Origin: CAYGTK01 sp964352775
GTDB lineage: Bacteria; Bacteroidota; Bacteroidia; Chitinophagales; CAIOSU01
NCBI GenBank assembly: GCA_964352775.1
Contig: CAYGTK010000164.1
Location: 1-9,521 of the forward strand
DNA: 9,521 nucleotides
Direction: 5' to 3'
Under the pieces are notes generated by a model. It was not told the DNA's origin and did not search any database. It was given only the letters and a program-made list of their open reading frames with translations. Position 1 is the stretch's first letter. Every line of letters begins with the position of its first letter. The translations under genes were made by a program, and so were the position numbers. Below, piece by piece: positions 1 to 6,700 of the stretch.

Positions 1-317
1 TATTTAAAGATGAGCCCACAGTAGAAGTAACCGACTACCAAGGTCTTACAGTAAACTTTGCCCGAAGGGTTAAGGCCAACTACTTGCTACGTGGTATACG
101 TAATAGCAGCGACTTTGAATACGAGAAAACCATTGCCCAGCTGAACAAAAGTATGATGCCAGAGTTAGAAACCATATGTATCATCTCCGACCCAGAGTTA
201 ACCCACATCAGTTCTACCATTGTAAAAGAGATATTGGTGAATGGTGGAGACGTAAGCAAATTCATTCCCAAAGAGGTAAGTGCCAACATAGGTGCAACTT
301 TCCGACAAGTTTTGTAA
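1..317 (+). CDS. coaD: Phosphopantetheine adenylyltransferase (CoaD), 3' part only
   Basis: The reading frame is open from the left edge (first full codon at 3) to TAA at 315-317, giving 104 residues. CoaD proteins are about 155 residues, so roughly the N-terminal third is missing, including the HxGH nucleotidyl-transfer motif that would confirm it. Visible family signatures are LLRGIRNSSDFEYE, in the substrate-binding region, and the C-terminal ELTHISSTIVKEI segment, which in the family contacts ATP. The enzyme joins 4'-phosphopantetheine and ATP to dephospho-CoA and pyrophosphate, the penultimate step of coenzyme A synthesis, in the cytosol. The next gene begins 9 bases downstream on the same strand, so the two are probably co-transcribed. 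Truncation is due to the window edge; no frameshift is seen. Confidence 0.95.
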   Translation, partial: FKDEPTVEVTDYQGLTVNFARRVKANYLLRGIRNSSDFEYEKTIAQLNKSMMPELETICIISDPELTHISSTIVKEILVNGGDVSKFIPKEVSANIGATFRQVL

Positions 318-326
318 CTTACTAAT

Positions 327-1136
327 ATGTTACGGGTCGCGCTTATGATTCTCTTAAGCGGCTGTTACTTGAATATTCAAGCACAGCAAAGCACCTTTTT
401 TGACTACCTGAGCCAGCACGATTCCCTTGTAGAACAAAGCTTTTCAACGGCTAAAGACCTCTATCAAGCCCAAGAGCATAAGAAAGCCATCAAGCTACTA
501 AAGCAAGAAGTAAAGGCCAATCCAAAGCATTACAACGCTTGGCTATTTCTCGGTTTTATGTACTATGAGCAAGAAAAGTATCCTGAGGCCATCACCTATT
601 TTAATGAAGCAATACGGGTAAAGCCTTTTCATCCATTCGGTCACTTTTTAAAGGGAAATGCTTTTTTACGGCAAGAAAGCTACCGCTCGGCATTAGGAAG
701 CTATACCGAAGTGATACGTAACGACCCTTACTTTTATGCAGCCTATAATAACATTGCCTACGTTCGCGTAATGAACCAGAGCATGGGCGGCGTACATGGG
801 CGTGACTTGGAAATGGCCATAATAGAAATAGAGACCATCATTGGGCAAGTGCCAGTTAATAACGAGAAGATGTTCTTCAACCTAGGTTTCTTCCACTTGA
901 ACTTGGGGGATTGGAAAACAGCACTCACCCATTTCGGTAAAAGTGTAGAAGTTGCTCCCGACTACGGTAAAGGACATTACTATAAAGGCTTGACCCACTT
1001 CTACCTCCGTAATTACGAAGAAGCCCTCCCCCATTTTGAAAAGGCAGTAGCAAACGATTTCAGGGCCGATAAATGTGGCCTCTTCTTAATCGAGATCCGC
1101 AAGGTGTTGGATTATTTGGCTAGTGTGCAGGAGTAG
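327..1136 (+). CDS. Exported tetratricopeptide-repeat (TPR) protein
   Basis: The product has 269 residues. An N-terminal hydrophobic segment (1-20) ends in IQAQQ, which suits signal peptidase I cleavage. The same segment holds LSGC at residues 10-13, which matches a lipobox, so it could instead be a lipoprotein; I cannot decide between them. The rest is largely helical TPR: about five repeats near 38-68, 69-102, 103-136, 180-213 and 214-247, each with the usual W/Y-LG..Y....Y..A...F..A....P pattern (for example AWLFLGFMYYEQEKYPEAI). An irregular stretch at about 145-175 interrupts the array. TPR arrays are protein-binding scaffolds; no catalytic domain is seen, so the partner and exact role are unknown. 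ATG 327 is 9 bases after the coaD stop, with no room for a separate promoter there. No Shine-Dalgarno sequence is visible, as is usual in Bacteroidetes. Confidence 0.88.
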   Translation: MLRVALMILLSGCYLNIQAQQSTFFDYLSQHDSLVEQSFSTAKDLYQAQEHKKAIKLLKQEVKANPKHYNAWLFLGFMYYEQEKYPEAITYFNEAIRVKPFHPFGHFLKGNAFLRQESYRSALGSYTEVIRNDPYFYAAYNNIAYVRVMNQSMGGVHGRDLEMAIIEIETIIGQVPVNNEKMFFNLGFFHLNLGDWKTALTHFGKSVEVAPDYGKGHYYKGLTHFYLRNYEEALPHFEKAVANDFRADKCGLFLIEIRKVLDYLASVQE

Positions 1137-1155
1137 TTCTCTTCAAAATCACCTC

Positions 1156-1180
1156 CATTGATCAATGCTGTTGATCATTG
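1156..1180. other. Inverted repeat (hairpin or operator-like) between the TPR and heme lipoprotein genes
   Basis: TGATCAA (1159-1165) and TTGATCA (1171-1177) are perfect 7-base inverted arms around a 5-base loop. After one T/T mismatch, two further outer pairs are possible (1156-1157 with 1179-1180). It lies 20 bases after the TPR stop and about 50 bases before the next start. The following sequence TTGTTAATTG has no strong T-run, so a classical intrinsic terminator is doubtful. A weak terminator, an mRNA-stabilising hairpin or a protein-binding site are all possible. Confidence 0.45.
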
Positions 1181-1228
1181 TTAATTGCTACTTGAACAAC
1201 ACCCCACAAACTCCCTATCTTAGATGAT

Positions 1229-1858
1229 ATGAAGAAGTACCTAATAGCACTCATCATCAGTATTATCTGTATTGCTTGTAACCAGACTGAAAAAAGTGTG
1301 GCAGAACCTGCTAAAACGGAAACATCTACAGAGGCTGATAAAAAAGAGCCTCCCAAAGAGCCAAATAGTCTAGAAGCAAAAGGTGAAAAAATAACTCAAG
1401 CATTGGGTAAAAGCTTGATAAGTACCCTTGCAGCTGCAATTGCAGATAGTGGTATAATTTACGCTGCCCAGTTCTGTAAAATGAAGGCTTTGCCTATTAC
1501 TGATAGTATATCTACTGCTTATGGAGCTACTGTTCAAAGGGTATCGCACAGAAATAGAAATCCAGAGAATGCAGTTAACAAAACGGATATGGCGGTAATA
1601 ACCAACTACAAGCAACTGCTTACAGGTGGGTCTAAACCCAAACCAATGACCGTAGAAGATGATGGCAAAGTGCTATACTACGCTCCCATTGTACTGAATA
1701 ACCCTATGTGTCTAAAGTGTCATGGTATTCCTGGAAAAGATATCGATCCCGATGACCTATCGGCATTACTACGACTTTATCCTAACGACCAAGCTACCAC
1801 CTTTAAACTGGGCGACCTGCGTGGCCTGTGGAAAGTGAGCTTTAATAAGCCCCTATAA
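1229..1858 (+). CDS. Lipoprotein with Tll0287-like (DUF3365) domain and one c-type heme site
   Basis: The product has 209 residues. The N-terminus (MKKYLIALIISIICIACN) is a lipoprotein-type signal, with Cys17 as the likely lipidated residue. The lipobox is loose, with Cys at -3, which Bacteroidetes tolerate. Residues 19-48 form a Glu/Lys/Pro-rich flexible linker. From about 50 on it matches the Tll0287-like domain (Pfam DUF3365) from memory: AAQFCKMKALPI near 79-90, the conserved RVSHRNRNPEN at 104-114, and LRLYPNDQATTFKLGDLRG near 181-199. A covalent heme c site is seen as C161-L-K-C164-H165. Such domains bind heme c in the periplasm and often occur as sensor parts of kinases or chemoreceptors. 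Here no transmitter domain is attached, so it may be a small electron carrier or a redox or gas sensor acting through another protein. The Wzi/RemB-like gene follows after 30 bases, probably with its own promoter. Confidence 0.88.
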   Translation: MKKYLIALIISIICIACNQTEKSVAEPAKTETSTEADKKEPPKEPNSLEAKGEKITQALGKSLISTLAAAIADSGIIYAAQFCKMKALPITDSISTAYGATVQRVSHRNRNPENAVNKTDMAVITNYKQLLTGGSKPKPMTVEDDGKVLYYAPIVLNNPMCLKCHGIPGKDIDPDDLSALLRLYPNDQATTFKLGDLRGLWKVSFNKPL

Positions 1859-1862
1859 AGTG

Positions 1863-1870
1863 TAATTTTG
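1863..1870 (+). promoter_or_regulatory. Bacteroidetes-type -7 element (TAATTTTG) for the Wzi/RemB-like gene
   Basis: TAATTTTG is a full match to the Bacteroidetes -7 consensus TAnnTTTG. It sits 18 bases before ATG 1889, which would give a 5' leader of roughly 13 bases. The -33 region is only weakly matched (TTT at 1841-1843, 19-base spacer, instead of TTG). The element overlaps TTG 1868, a possible alternative start, which argues against that start. Confidence 0.55.
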
Positions 1871-1888
1871 CAAGCTAAGCCTTGTACT

Positions 1889-3583
1889 ATGCGCTACCTG
1901 CTACTTATTGTTGCTATTTGTTGTACCCAATTGATCTTGGCACAAAGCTCGTTCATGCCACTTAATGGGGATGCCTATCGCATTGTGGAACGCTTTGACA
2001 TCAAGTATGGAAAGGTACTTCCTGTAAGCCACACCAACGTAAAACCCTATAGCAGGGTGTGGACGGCCCAATACGCGCAGCACCTGACTACGCAGAACAT
2101 CAAGTTCAGCAAGCAGGATAGGTATAACATTAAGTACTTGTATCAAGACAATAGCGAGTGGCTTACTGATACCACTATAAATAGCAAGAAGTCCATTTTT
2201 AAGGTGTTCTATAAGGAGCCTGCCCATTTGTACAGCGTACATGTGAAAGACTTCGACTTGAGCATAAACCCCGTGCTTCAAGTAATGTTCGGCTATGAAT
2301 TTGGCGATGGAGTGAGCGAGAACCCAGACAATGGGTTCCGCTTTATGAATACCCGTGGTGCCGAAGTACGCTTTAATATCAAAAAGAAGCTGAGCTTCTA
2401 CACCTACTTTACCGATACACAGATGCGGAACATGCTGTATGTTCAGCGCCGTATTTTAGGAGACCAAGCCGTGCCAGGAGAAGGATTTTATAAAGACGGG
2501 TTTAGAGAAACAGGCGTTGATTACTTCACCGCACGAGGTTACATGACCTTTAATGTGCTCGACCATATCGACTTCCAATTTGGACACGATAGGAACTTTA
2601 TTGGCAACGGTATCCGCTCGCTTTTCTTATCTGATTATAGTAATAACTACCTATTCCTTAAAATGCAAACGCGCATCTGGAGAATAGAGTACACCAGCCT
2701 TTTTACGCAAATGACAGGTACTTATGTACGTGGTGGCGACCAATTGCTTCCTAAAAAATTCGGTGCATTCCATCACTTAAACGTGAACATCACCCATTGG
2801 TTAGATATTGGTTTGTTTGAAGGAGTGATACACAATCGCGAAGATGGTTTCGACTTTGCCTATCTCAATCCATTGATATTCTATAGAGCTATAGAGCAAG
2901 CCTTGGGTAGCCCTGATAATGCATTAATTGGTTTAGATTTTAAAGCCAACATTGCTCGCCACCTTCAGCTTTATGGGCAGTTCGTTTTAGATGAGTTCAA
3001 CTTCGCCAATATACGCGCACGCAATGGCTGGTGGGCTAATAAATTCGGCTTACAAGCAGGTGGTAAATACATTGATGCCTTTGGCGTAAGTACTTTAGAC
3101 TTACAAGCTGAATTCAACTGGGTACGTCCATACGTTTACACGCATACTAGTGCCGAAAACACCTATACCAATTACAACCAACCCCTAGCCCACCCACTTG
3201 GGGCTAACTTTTGGGAGATAATTGCTATTGCACGCTACCAAGTAACACCTGAGCTAATGCTACGCGGAAAGATACTCTACGCCCAAAAGGGTGAAGACGA
3301 AGCTGGCACCAACTGGGGTGGGAACATCTTTTTAGCCACTACCAACGACCAAGATCAATTGGCCGTAGAACGAGAATTCGGTAACGTATTGTTACAAGGC
3401 GTACAGAACAATGTGCTATTAGTTGACCTTTTGGCAAGTTACCAAGTTCGCCATAATATCTATGTGGACCTGAATCTGATAATGCGTAACCTAAGTGGAG
3501 GGAATACCGCCCAGAACGGCACCCAAGTGTATGCTGGCATAGGTGCTAGAATGAACATTCCCTATCGTAGTTGGGATTTCTAA
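1889..3583 (+). CDS. Wzi/RemB-like outer-membrane beta-barrel protein
   Basis: I start it at ATG 1889 (564 residues), because the signal peptide MRYLLLIVAICCTQLILAQ then begins directly. The in-frame TTG at 1868 would add seven unhelpful residues and lies inside a promoter-like motif. Cleavage is expected after Ala18, leaving Gln first. The mature protein has alternating aromatic and polar strands throughout and ends in Phe (RSWDF), as outer-membrane barrels do. The segment FQFGHDRNFIGNGIRSLFLS, from about residue 229, is the best family signature: it resembles Caps_assemb_Wzi proteins, including those annotated in Bacteroidetes as gliding-motility protein RemB. Wzi of enteric bacteria is an outer-membrane lectin that anchors capsule polysaccharide; RemB relatives are linked to surface motility. 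No capsule or gliding genes are nearby, so a role in surface polysaccharide retention or motility is inference. A TonB receptor is unlikely: no plug domain is visible. Confidence 0.8.
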   Translation: MRYLLLIVAICCTQLILAQSSFMPLNGDAYRIVERFDIKYGKVLPVSHTNVKPYSRVWTAQYAQHLTTQNIKFSKQDRYNIKYLYQDNSEWLTDTTINSKKSIFKVFYKEPAHLYSVHVKDFDLSINPVLQVMFGYEFGDGVSENPDNGFRFMNTRGAEVRFNIKKKLSFYTYFTDTQMRNMLYVQRRILGDQAVPGEGFYKDGFRETGVDYFTARGYMTFNVLDHIDFQFGHDRNFIGNGIRSLFLSDYSNNYLFLKMQTRIWRIEYTSLFTQMTGTYVRGGDQLLPKKFGAFHHLNVNITHWLDIGLFEGVIHNREDGFDFAYLNPLIFYRAIEQALGSPDNALIGLDFKANIARHLQLYGQFVLDEFNFANIRARNGWWANKFGLQAGGKYIDAFGVSTLDLQAEFNWVRPYVYTHTSAENTYTNYNQPLAHPLGANFWEIIAIARYQVTPELMLRGKILYAQKGEDEAGTNWGGNIFLATTNDQDQLAVEREFGNVLLQGVQNNVLLVDLLASYQVRHNIYVDLNLIMRNLSGGNTAQNGTQVYAGIGARMNIPYRSWDF

Positions 3584-3608
3584 AGCCTTTTACTTCTTTA
3601 TCATTTAT

Positions 3609-3616
3609 TACTTTTA
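3609..3616 (+). promoter_or_regulatory. Weak -7-like element (TACTTTTA) and A-rich leader
   Basis: TACTTTTA matches TAnnTTTG at all but the last base and lies 21 bases before the GTG start at 3638. A TTT at 3588-3590 could serve as a poor -33 at an 18-base spacing. Between element and start there is an unbroken run of eight A (3625-3632). A-rich leaders replace Shine-Dalgarno pairing in many Bacteroidetes genes. The gene could instead be read through from the barrel gene 54 bases upstream. Confidence 0.3.
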
Positions 3617-3637
3617 CTTAACACAAAAAAAACAGTC

Positions 3638-4321
3638 GTGAAACAAGTCTTTGTCATCCTAATAGCCGCCCTTGTTCTAGTTCCAAGTATTGGTCATGCT
3701 CAAAAAAAGAAGAAAAAGAAGAAATCGAAGAATAAGGTAGAGAACGCCAAAGGCTTTGATGCTGGTACTTACAAAGAAGGTACATACAAAAATAACTTCT
3801 TCGACTTCTCCATAACAATTGATGAAACTTGGTCGGTACAAAGTCAAGAATCGTGGGAAGACATGGTTGAATCAGGTCTCCAAATAATGGATGGTGATAA
3901 AAAGACAATGGATAAGCTGTTGGATATTTCGAAGATAACCACGCTAAACCTACTCACTGCAATGCAGCATCCCTATGGCGCTCCTGTAGATTTCAACCCC
4001 TCCATTTTAATAATTGCAGAGAACATAAGTACTACCCCAGGAATAGCTACTGGAAAAGACTATCAATGGCATGCCCAACGTGCATTGAGTGTAGCTATGC
4101 CAAGTGCCGAACTTGGGCCACTTAACGAAATAGACCTTAATGGCGTCATTTTTGGTGTAATGGATATAACCAGCGAAACAATGGGTATTGAAGTAAAACA
4201 ACAATATTGGAGTATTGTAAGAGATGGTTTTGCGCTATCCTTCGTAATTACGTACAATGATGAGGATCAATATCTGCTACTGAAAGCCATGCTTAATACC
4301 TTGGCTTTTGGCAATAACTAG
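3638..4321 (+). CDS. Secreted protein with lysine run, possible PsbP/Mog1-like fold
   Basis: The product has 227 residues from a GTG start at 3638. No in-frame ATG gives a complete signal peptide, while GTG yields VKQVFVILIAALVLVPSIGHAQ, a good type I signal with cleavage after Ala21 and Gln first. Immediately after comes a basic run, K23-K29 followed by SKNK. Residues from about 45 to 227 form one domain beginning YKNNFFDFSITIDETWSV and ending with strand-like WSIVRDGFALSFVITY and a helix DQYLLLKAMLNTLAF. That layout (N..f.fsip..W at the start, then ...g.a..i......e....l..il.tl.f at the end) recalls PsbP/DUF1795/Mog1-like domains. This is a fold-level impression, not a firm family match, and no active site is visible. 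It sits downstream of the Wzi/RemB-like gene and its stop overlaps that of the convergent gene by four bases. Confidence 0.78.
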   Translation: MKQVFVILIAALVLVPSIGHAQKKKKKKKSKNKVENAKGFDAGTYKEGTYKNNFFDFSITIDETWSVQSQESWEDMVESGLQIMDGDKKTMDKLLDISKITTLNLLTAMQHPYGAPVDFNPSILIIAENISTTPGIATGKDYQWHAQRALSVAMPSAELGPLNEIDLNGVIFGVMDITSETMGIEVKQQYWSIVRDGFALSFVITYNDEDQYLLLKAMLNTLAFGNN

Positions 4322-5136
4322 TAGCCCAACAACAGCGAATCGAAAATAGCTTCGTAGTACTCTATCTTCTGCGGGCCTTCTATCAATGTGGGGTAATTAG
4401 CCCCATCGTAATATAATACTGCAAAGGGGTGCTCATCGGTTATCAATAGTTGCCTTTCAGTTCCCTCACATTTAAAGTTAAAACTTCGGCTGCTTGTGCC
4501 TACTACATCTACCCCCATATCGTTGAGGTAGCGTAGTAAAGCATTAATACTTTGATTGAAATAGTAATCTAAATCTCCAAAGCCTTCATACGATTCAAAA
4601 AGCTGATCGTAGGTATTGTACGATGGATTTACCACTAACACAACCTCGTTGGATAGTGTAGTGTCTGTCAATTCATGCAGCTCAAACCACCTAAGTGTAC
4701 CTATCATCGATTCGGTATAGGTTTGGGAAATAGTTTTATTTTTCCTCACAAAAACACCATCAGCGGCTACACCTGCACCAAAGCCACATTCAAATCCATT
4801 ATTAGCCGTAGTAATTCGTAAAGTATCATCGTTAAACTGAAAATGTAGGCAGCAAATTTCATCATCATCAATGGCAGCATACTCTCCACTATTAGCATCA
4901 TATAATTCTAGTTCGCCCAAAAGGCCTCCCCCATTCATAGATGTTCCACCTTTATTCAATTCCAAATAAAATTTTAGGGTGCTATCAGATGTAGGATAGA
5001 TAGAAGCTATTCCATAAGCACCGCTTCCAGCAAAACTATACTGGTAATAGCCGCCATGGGTATTTGTCTGAGCTAGGGAAATAGATATACTTAGGTAAAG
5101 AGTCGCTATTATCAATACCTGCTTCAAGAACATCAT
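4318..5136 (-). CDS. Uncharacterised secreted two-part protein
   Basis: I start it at the ATG reading 5136-5134 (272 residues). It opens the signal peptide MMFLKQVLIIATLYLSISIS, cleaved after LA and leaving Gln. A TTG at 5169 would add 11 residues that spoil the signal; a second ATG at 5133 is equally possible. Residues about 28-135 form a small beta-rich part with paired cysteines (C95, C96, C117) and the stretch CGFGAGVAADGVFVRKN. A CGFG..V..dG.Y motif occurs, as far as I recall, in small secreted proteins annotated near lysozyme-inhibitor types, but I cannot name the family. Residues about 145-272 form a mixed helix-strand part with a single C223 and no recognised motif. It is the last gene of the minus-strand cluster, 51 bases after the MerR gene, and may share its transcript. 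The function is unknown. Confidence 0.75.
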   Translation of the reverse strand: MMFLKQVLIIATLYLSISISLAQTNTHGGYYQYSFAGSGAYGIASIYPTSDSTLKFYLELNKGGTSMNGGGLLGELELYDANSGEYAAIDDDEICCLHFQFNDDTLRITTANNGFECGFGAGVAADGVFVRKNKTISQTYTESMIGTLRWFELHELTDTTLSNEVVLVVNPSYNTYDQLFESYEGFGDLDYYFNQSINALLRYLNDMGVDVVGTSSRSFNFKCEGTERQLLITDEHPFAVLYYDGANYPTLIEGPQKIEYYEAIFDSLLLGY

Positions 5137-5141
5137 TTTTG

Positions 5142-5176
5142 AACTGTTGAGAAATACTGCCGACTGCAACTGTTGA
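5142..5176. repeat. Direct repeat of AACTGTTGA, 26 bases apart
   Basis: AACTGTTGA occurs at 5142-5150 and again at 5168-5176, in the short gap between the MerR gene and the uncharacterised secreted gene. The core is itself palindromic around its central T (AAC-T-GTT; the second copy extends to CAAC-T-GTTG). Such an arrangement could be an operator pair for the downstream minus-strand gene, but a nine-base repeat in AT-rich DNA can also arise by chance. Confidence 0.25.
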
Positions 5177-5187
5177 CTACCTGCTCA

Positions 5188-5523
5188 CTAAAGCCCCTTC
5201 TTCACCTCTACCAAAAAGGCACGTAGCTTAGTTAAGGTCTCTACTATCTTAACGTTGTCAATAGTATCGTCCTTGTTCTCTTTAAGCTTCTTTTTGGCGC
5301 CGTCAAGGGTATAGCCACGCTCTTTTACCAAGTGGTAAATTATCTTGAGGTTCTCAATGTCGGGCTGAGTGAAAAGGCGATTACCCTTTTTGTTCTTCTT
5401 GGGCTTAAGAATATCAAATTCATTCTCCCAATAACGGATAAGCGAATTCGATACCTCAAACATTTCAGCTACCTCCCCAATGGAGTAGTATAGCTTAGTT
5501 ATTTCCTTTTCTTTATACGGCAA
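5188..5523 (-). CDS. Small MerR-family transcriptional regulator with TTG start
   Basis: The product has 111 residues. It has a MerR-type winged helix-turn-helix: helices at about 11-30 (LYYSIGEVAEMFEVSNSLIR), then the wing with KPKKNKKGNRLF near 40-51, then helix 53-80 including HLVKERGYTL. The C-terminal 30 residues form a short helical tail without the cysteines of metal-sensing MerR proteins, so any effector is unknown. The start is TTG at 5523: no ATG or GTG lies upstream in frame before the TAA at 5553-5551, and the first internal Met (21) would remove the first DNA-binding helix. An N-terminus MPYKEKEI is typical of this Bacteroidetes group, which supports the TTG start. It begins 16 bases after the CapA stop on the same strand. 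In related genomes a gene like this often lies beside an M23 peptidase gene (recollection). Confidence 0.9.
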   Translation of the reverse strand: MPYKEKEITKLYYSIGEVAEMFEVSNSLIRYWENEFDILKPKKNKKGNRLFTQPDIENLKIIYHLVKERGYTLDGAKKKLKENKDDTIDNVKIVETLTKLRAFLVEVKKGL

Positions 5524-5539
5524 ACCTAATTGTGATAGC

Positions 5540-6700
5540 TCACTTTTTCTTTAAAATTAAACCATTTCCAACAAACTCAAGCGGTGTATCTGGGAAGTCG
5601 GCATCGGTCAGTTCGGCGATCTTGTTATAGGCCCTGTGCAAAGCATCTATCTGCGGACCGCCCTCCCCTTTTTGGATGGCTGAAATAACTTCGGCTTTCA
5701 CGAATTGTCCTTGCTCATCGGTAAACACCTTTACTATTGGGGCATAACCCTTTACACCGCTTACATTAAAACGGGCATAGGTTGCAAAATTGCCCAGGCT
5801 GTAAATAATGAACCTATTGTTGTACAATTCCGCAGCGCGCACCACGTGTGGGCCATGTCCGAAAACGATGTCTGCCCCATGATCGATAACTAAATGAGCG
5901 AATTCGTGCACATTGCCTCTATCCTCTCCGTAGTAGTATTCGGTTTCTTTAGTTACATGCTGATGGTCAGTACCCTCTGCGCCACCATGAAAGGAAACGA
6001 TAATGATGTCAACCTTTCTATCTAGTTCTTTCAGCAGGGCTTTTGCAGTTTCGTATTCGTTTATACGAACAGTTCCGCGATTTGGTGAGAATGCCAAGAG
6101 GCCATATTTAACACCGTTACGCTCGATAATTGCCAGCTTACGCACCAGCGAACCAGCAGCACCTATTCCCAAAGAGTCAAGTAACTGCAATGTGGTTGCC
6201 CTTCCTTCATTTCCAAAATCACCCCCGTGGTTGTTACTAATGGAAAGTAAGTCGAAGCCGGCCTCTTGCAATCTCGGCGCATAGCGCGGTGGCATACGGA
6301 AGGCATAACACTTAGTAGTGTCCTTGCATTTTTTTCCCAACTCAGCATCGGGATAAGCGAAGCTACCTTCCAAATTTCCGAAGGTTACATCGGCCAAAGG
6401 CAGCACATCAATTACACCCGCCATCACCCCACGGGCATCGTTAGCAGGAAGGTATTTAGTAGATGGGAAATCCGTACCCAACATAATGTCGCCCACACCA
6501 ATTATGCTGTACAGCTTTTGCTCCGCTTCATTATTGAAAAGTGTATCTACCGTTACAATAGTATCACCCTCTTCTAAAAAGGAATCGATAAGTAAGGTGT
6601 AGTCGTCAAGATCAACAGTATCACTTTGAAAAGGAGCATCATTCTGGGCAATGAGGAGAATAGGAAAAGCGAGAATGATAGCTAAGTAAAGGCTACGCAT
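5540..6700 (-). CDS. CapA/PgsA-family exported protein
   Basis: The product has 386 residues, starting at ATG 6700-6698. A signal peptide covers residues 1-19 (MRSLYLAIILAFPILLIAQ) with cleavage before or near Gln19. An acidic, low-complexity linker follows to about 60. The remainder is a CapA (PGA_cap) metallophosphoesterase-like domain. Its motifs in order are GVGDIMLG (68-75), NLEGSF (109-114), SISNNHGGDFG (153-163), SFHGGAEG (236-243), GHGPHVVR (281-288) and SLGNF (301-305). Asp71, Glu111, Asn157/His158, His238 and His282 are the likely metal or catalytic positions. Classic CapA takes part in poly-gamma-glutamate capsule export, but no capB or capC partner is present, so a phosphoesterase-type role in the envelope is as likely. 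The start shares one base with the stop of the M23 gene (TGATG), which indicates translational coupling and a joint envelope function. Confidence 0.92.
   Translation of the reverse strand: MRSLYLAIILAFPILLIAQNDAPFQSDTVDLDDYTLLIDSFLEEGDTIVTVDTLFNNEAEQKLYSIIGVGDIMLGTDFPSTKYLPANDARGVMAGVIDVLPLADVTFGNLEGSFAYPDAELGKKCKDTTKCYAFRMPPRYAPRLQEAGFDLLSISNNHGGDFGNEGRATTLQLLDSLGIGAAGSLVRKLAIIERNGVKYGLLAFSPNRGTVRINEYETAKALLKELDRKVDIIIVSFHGGAEGTDHQHVTKETEYYYGEDRGNVHEFAHLVIDHGADIVFGHGPHVVRAAELYNNRFIIYSLGNFATYARFNVSGVKGYAPIVKVFTDEQGQFVKAEVISAIQKGEGGPQIDALHRAYNKIAELTDADFPDTPLEFVGNGLILKKK

Noticed and set aside
1216..1223. TATCTTAG as a -7 element for the heme lipoprotein gene
   Set aside because: It has one mismatch to TAnnTTTG and lies only five bases before the ATG, leaving no room for a leader.
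5137..5169. TTG at 5169 as the start of the uncharacterised secreted protein
   Set aside because: It adds 11 residues in front of a signal peptide that already has a good ATG start at 5136, and it overlaps one copy of the small direct repeat.
6003..6577. Plus-strand open frames opposite the CapA gene
   Set aside because: They are antisense to a well-supported CapA gene with all motifs; the translations have no recognisable pattern.
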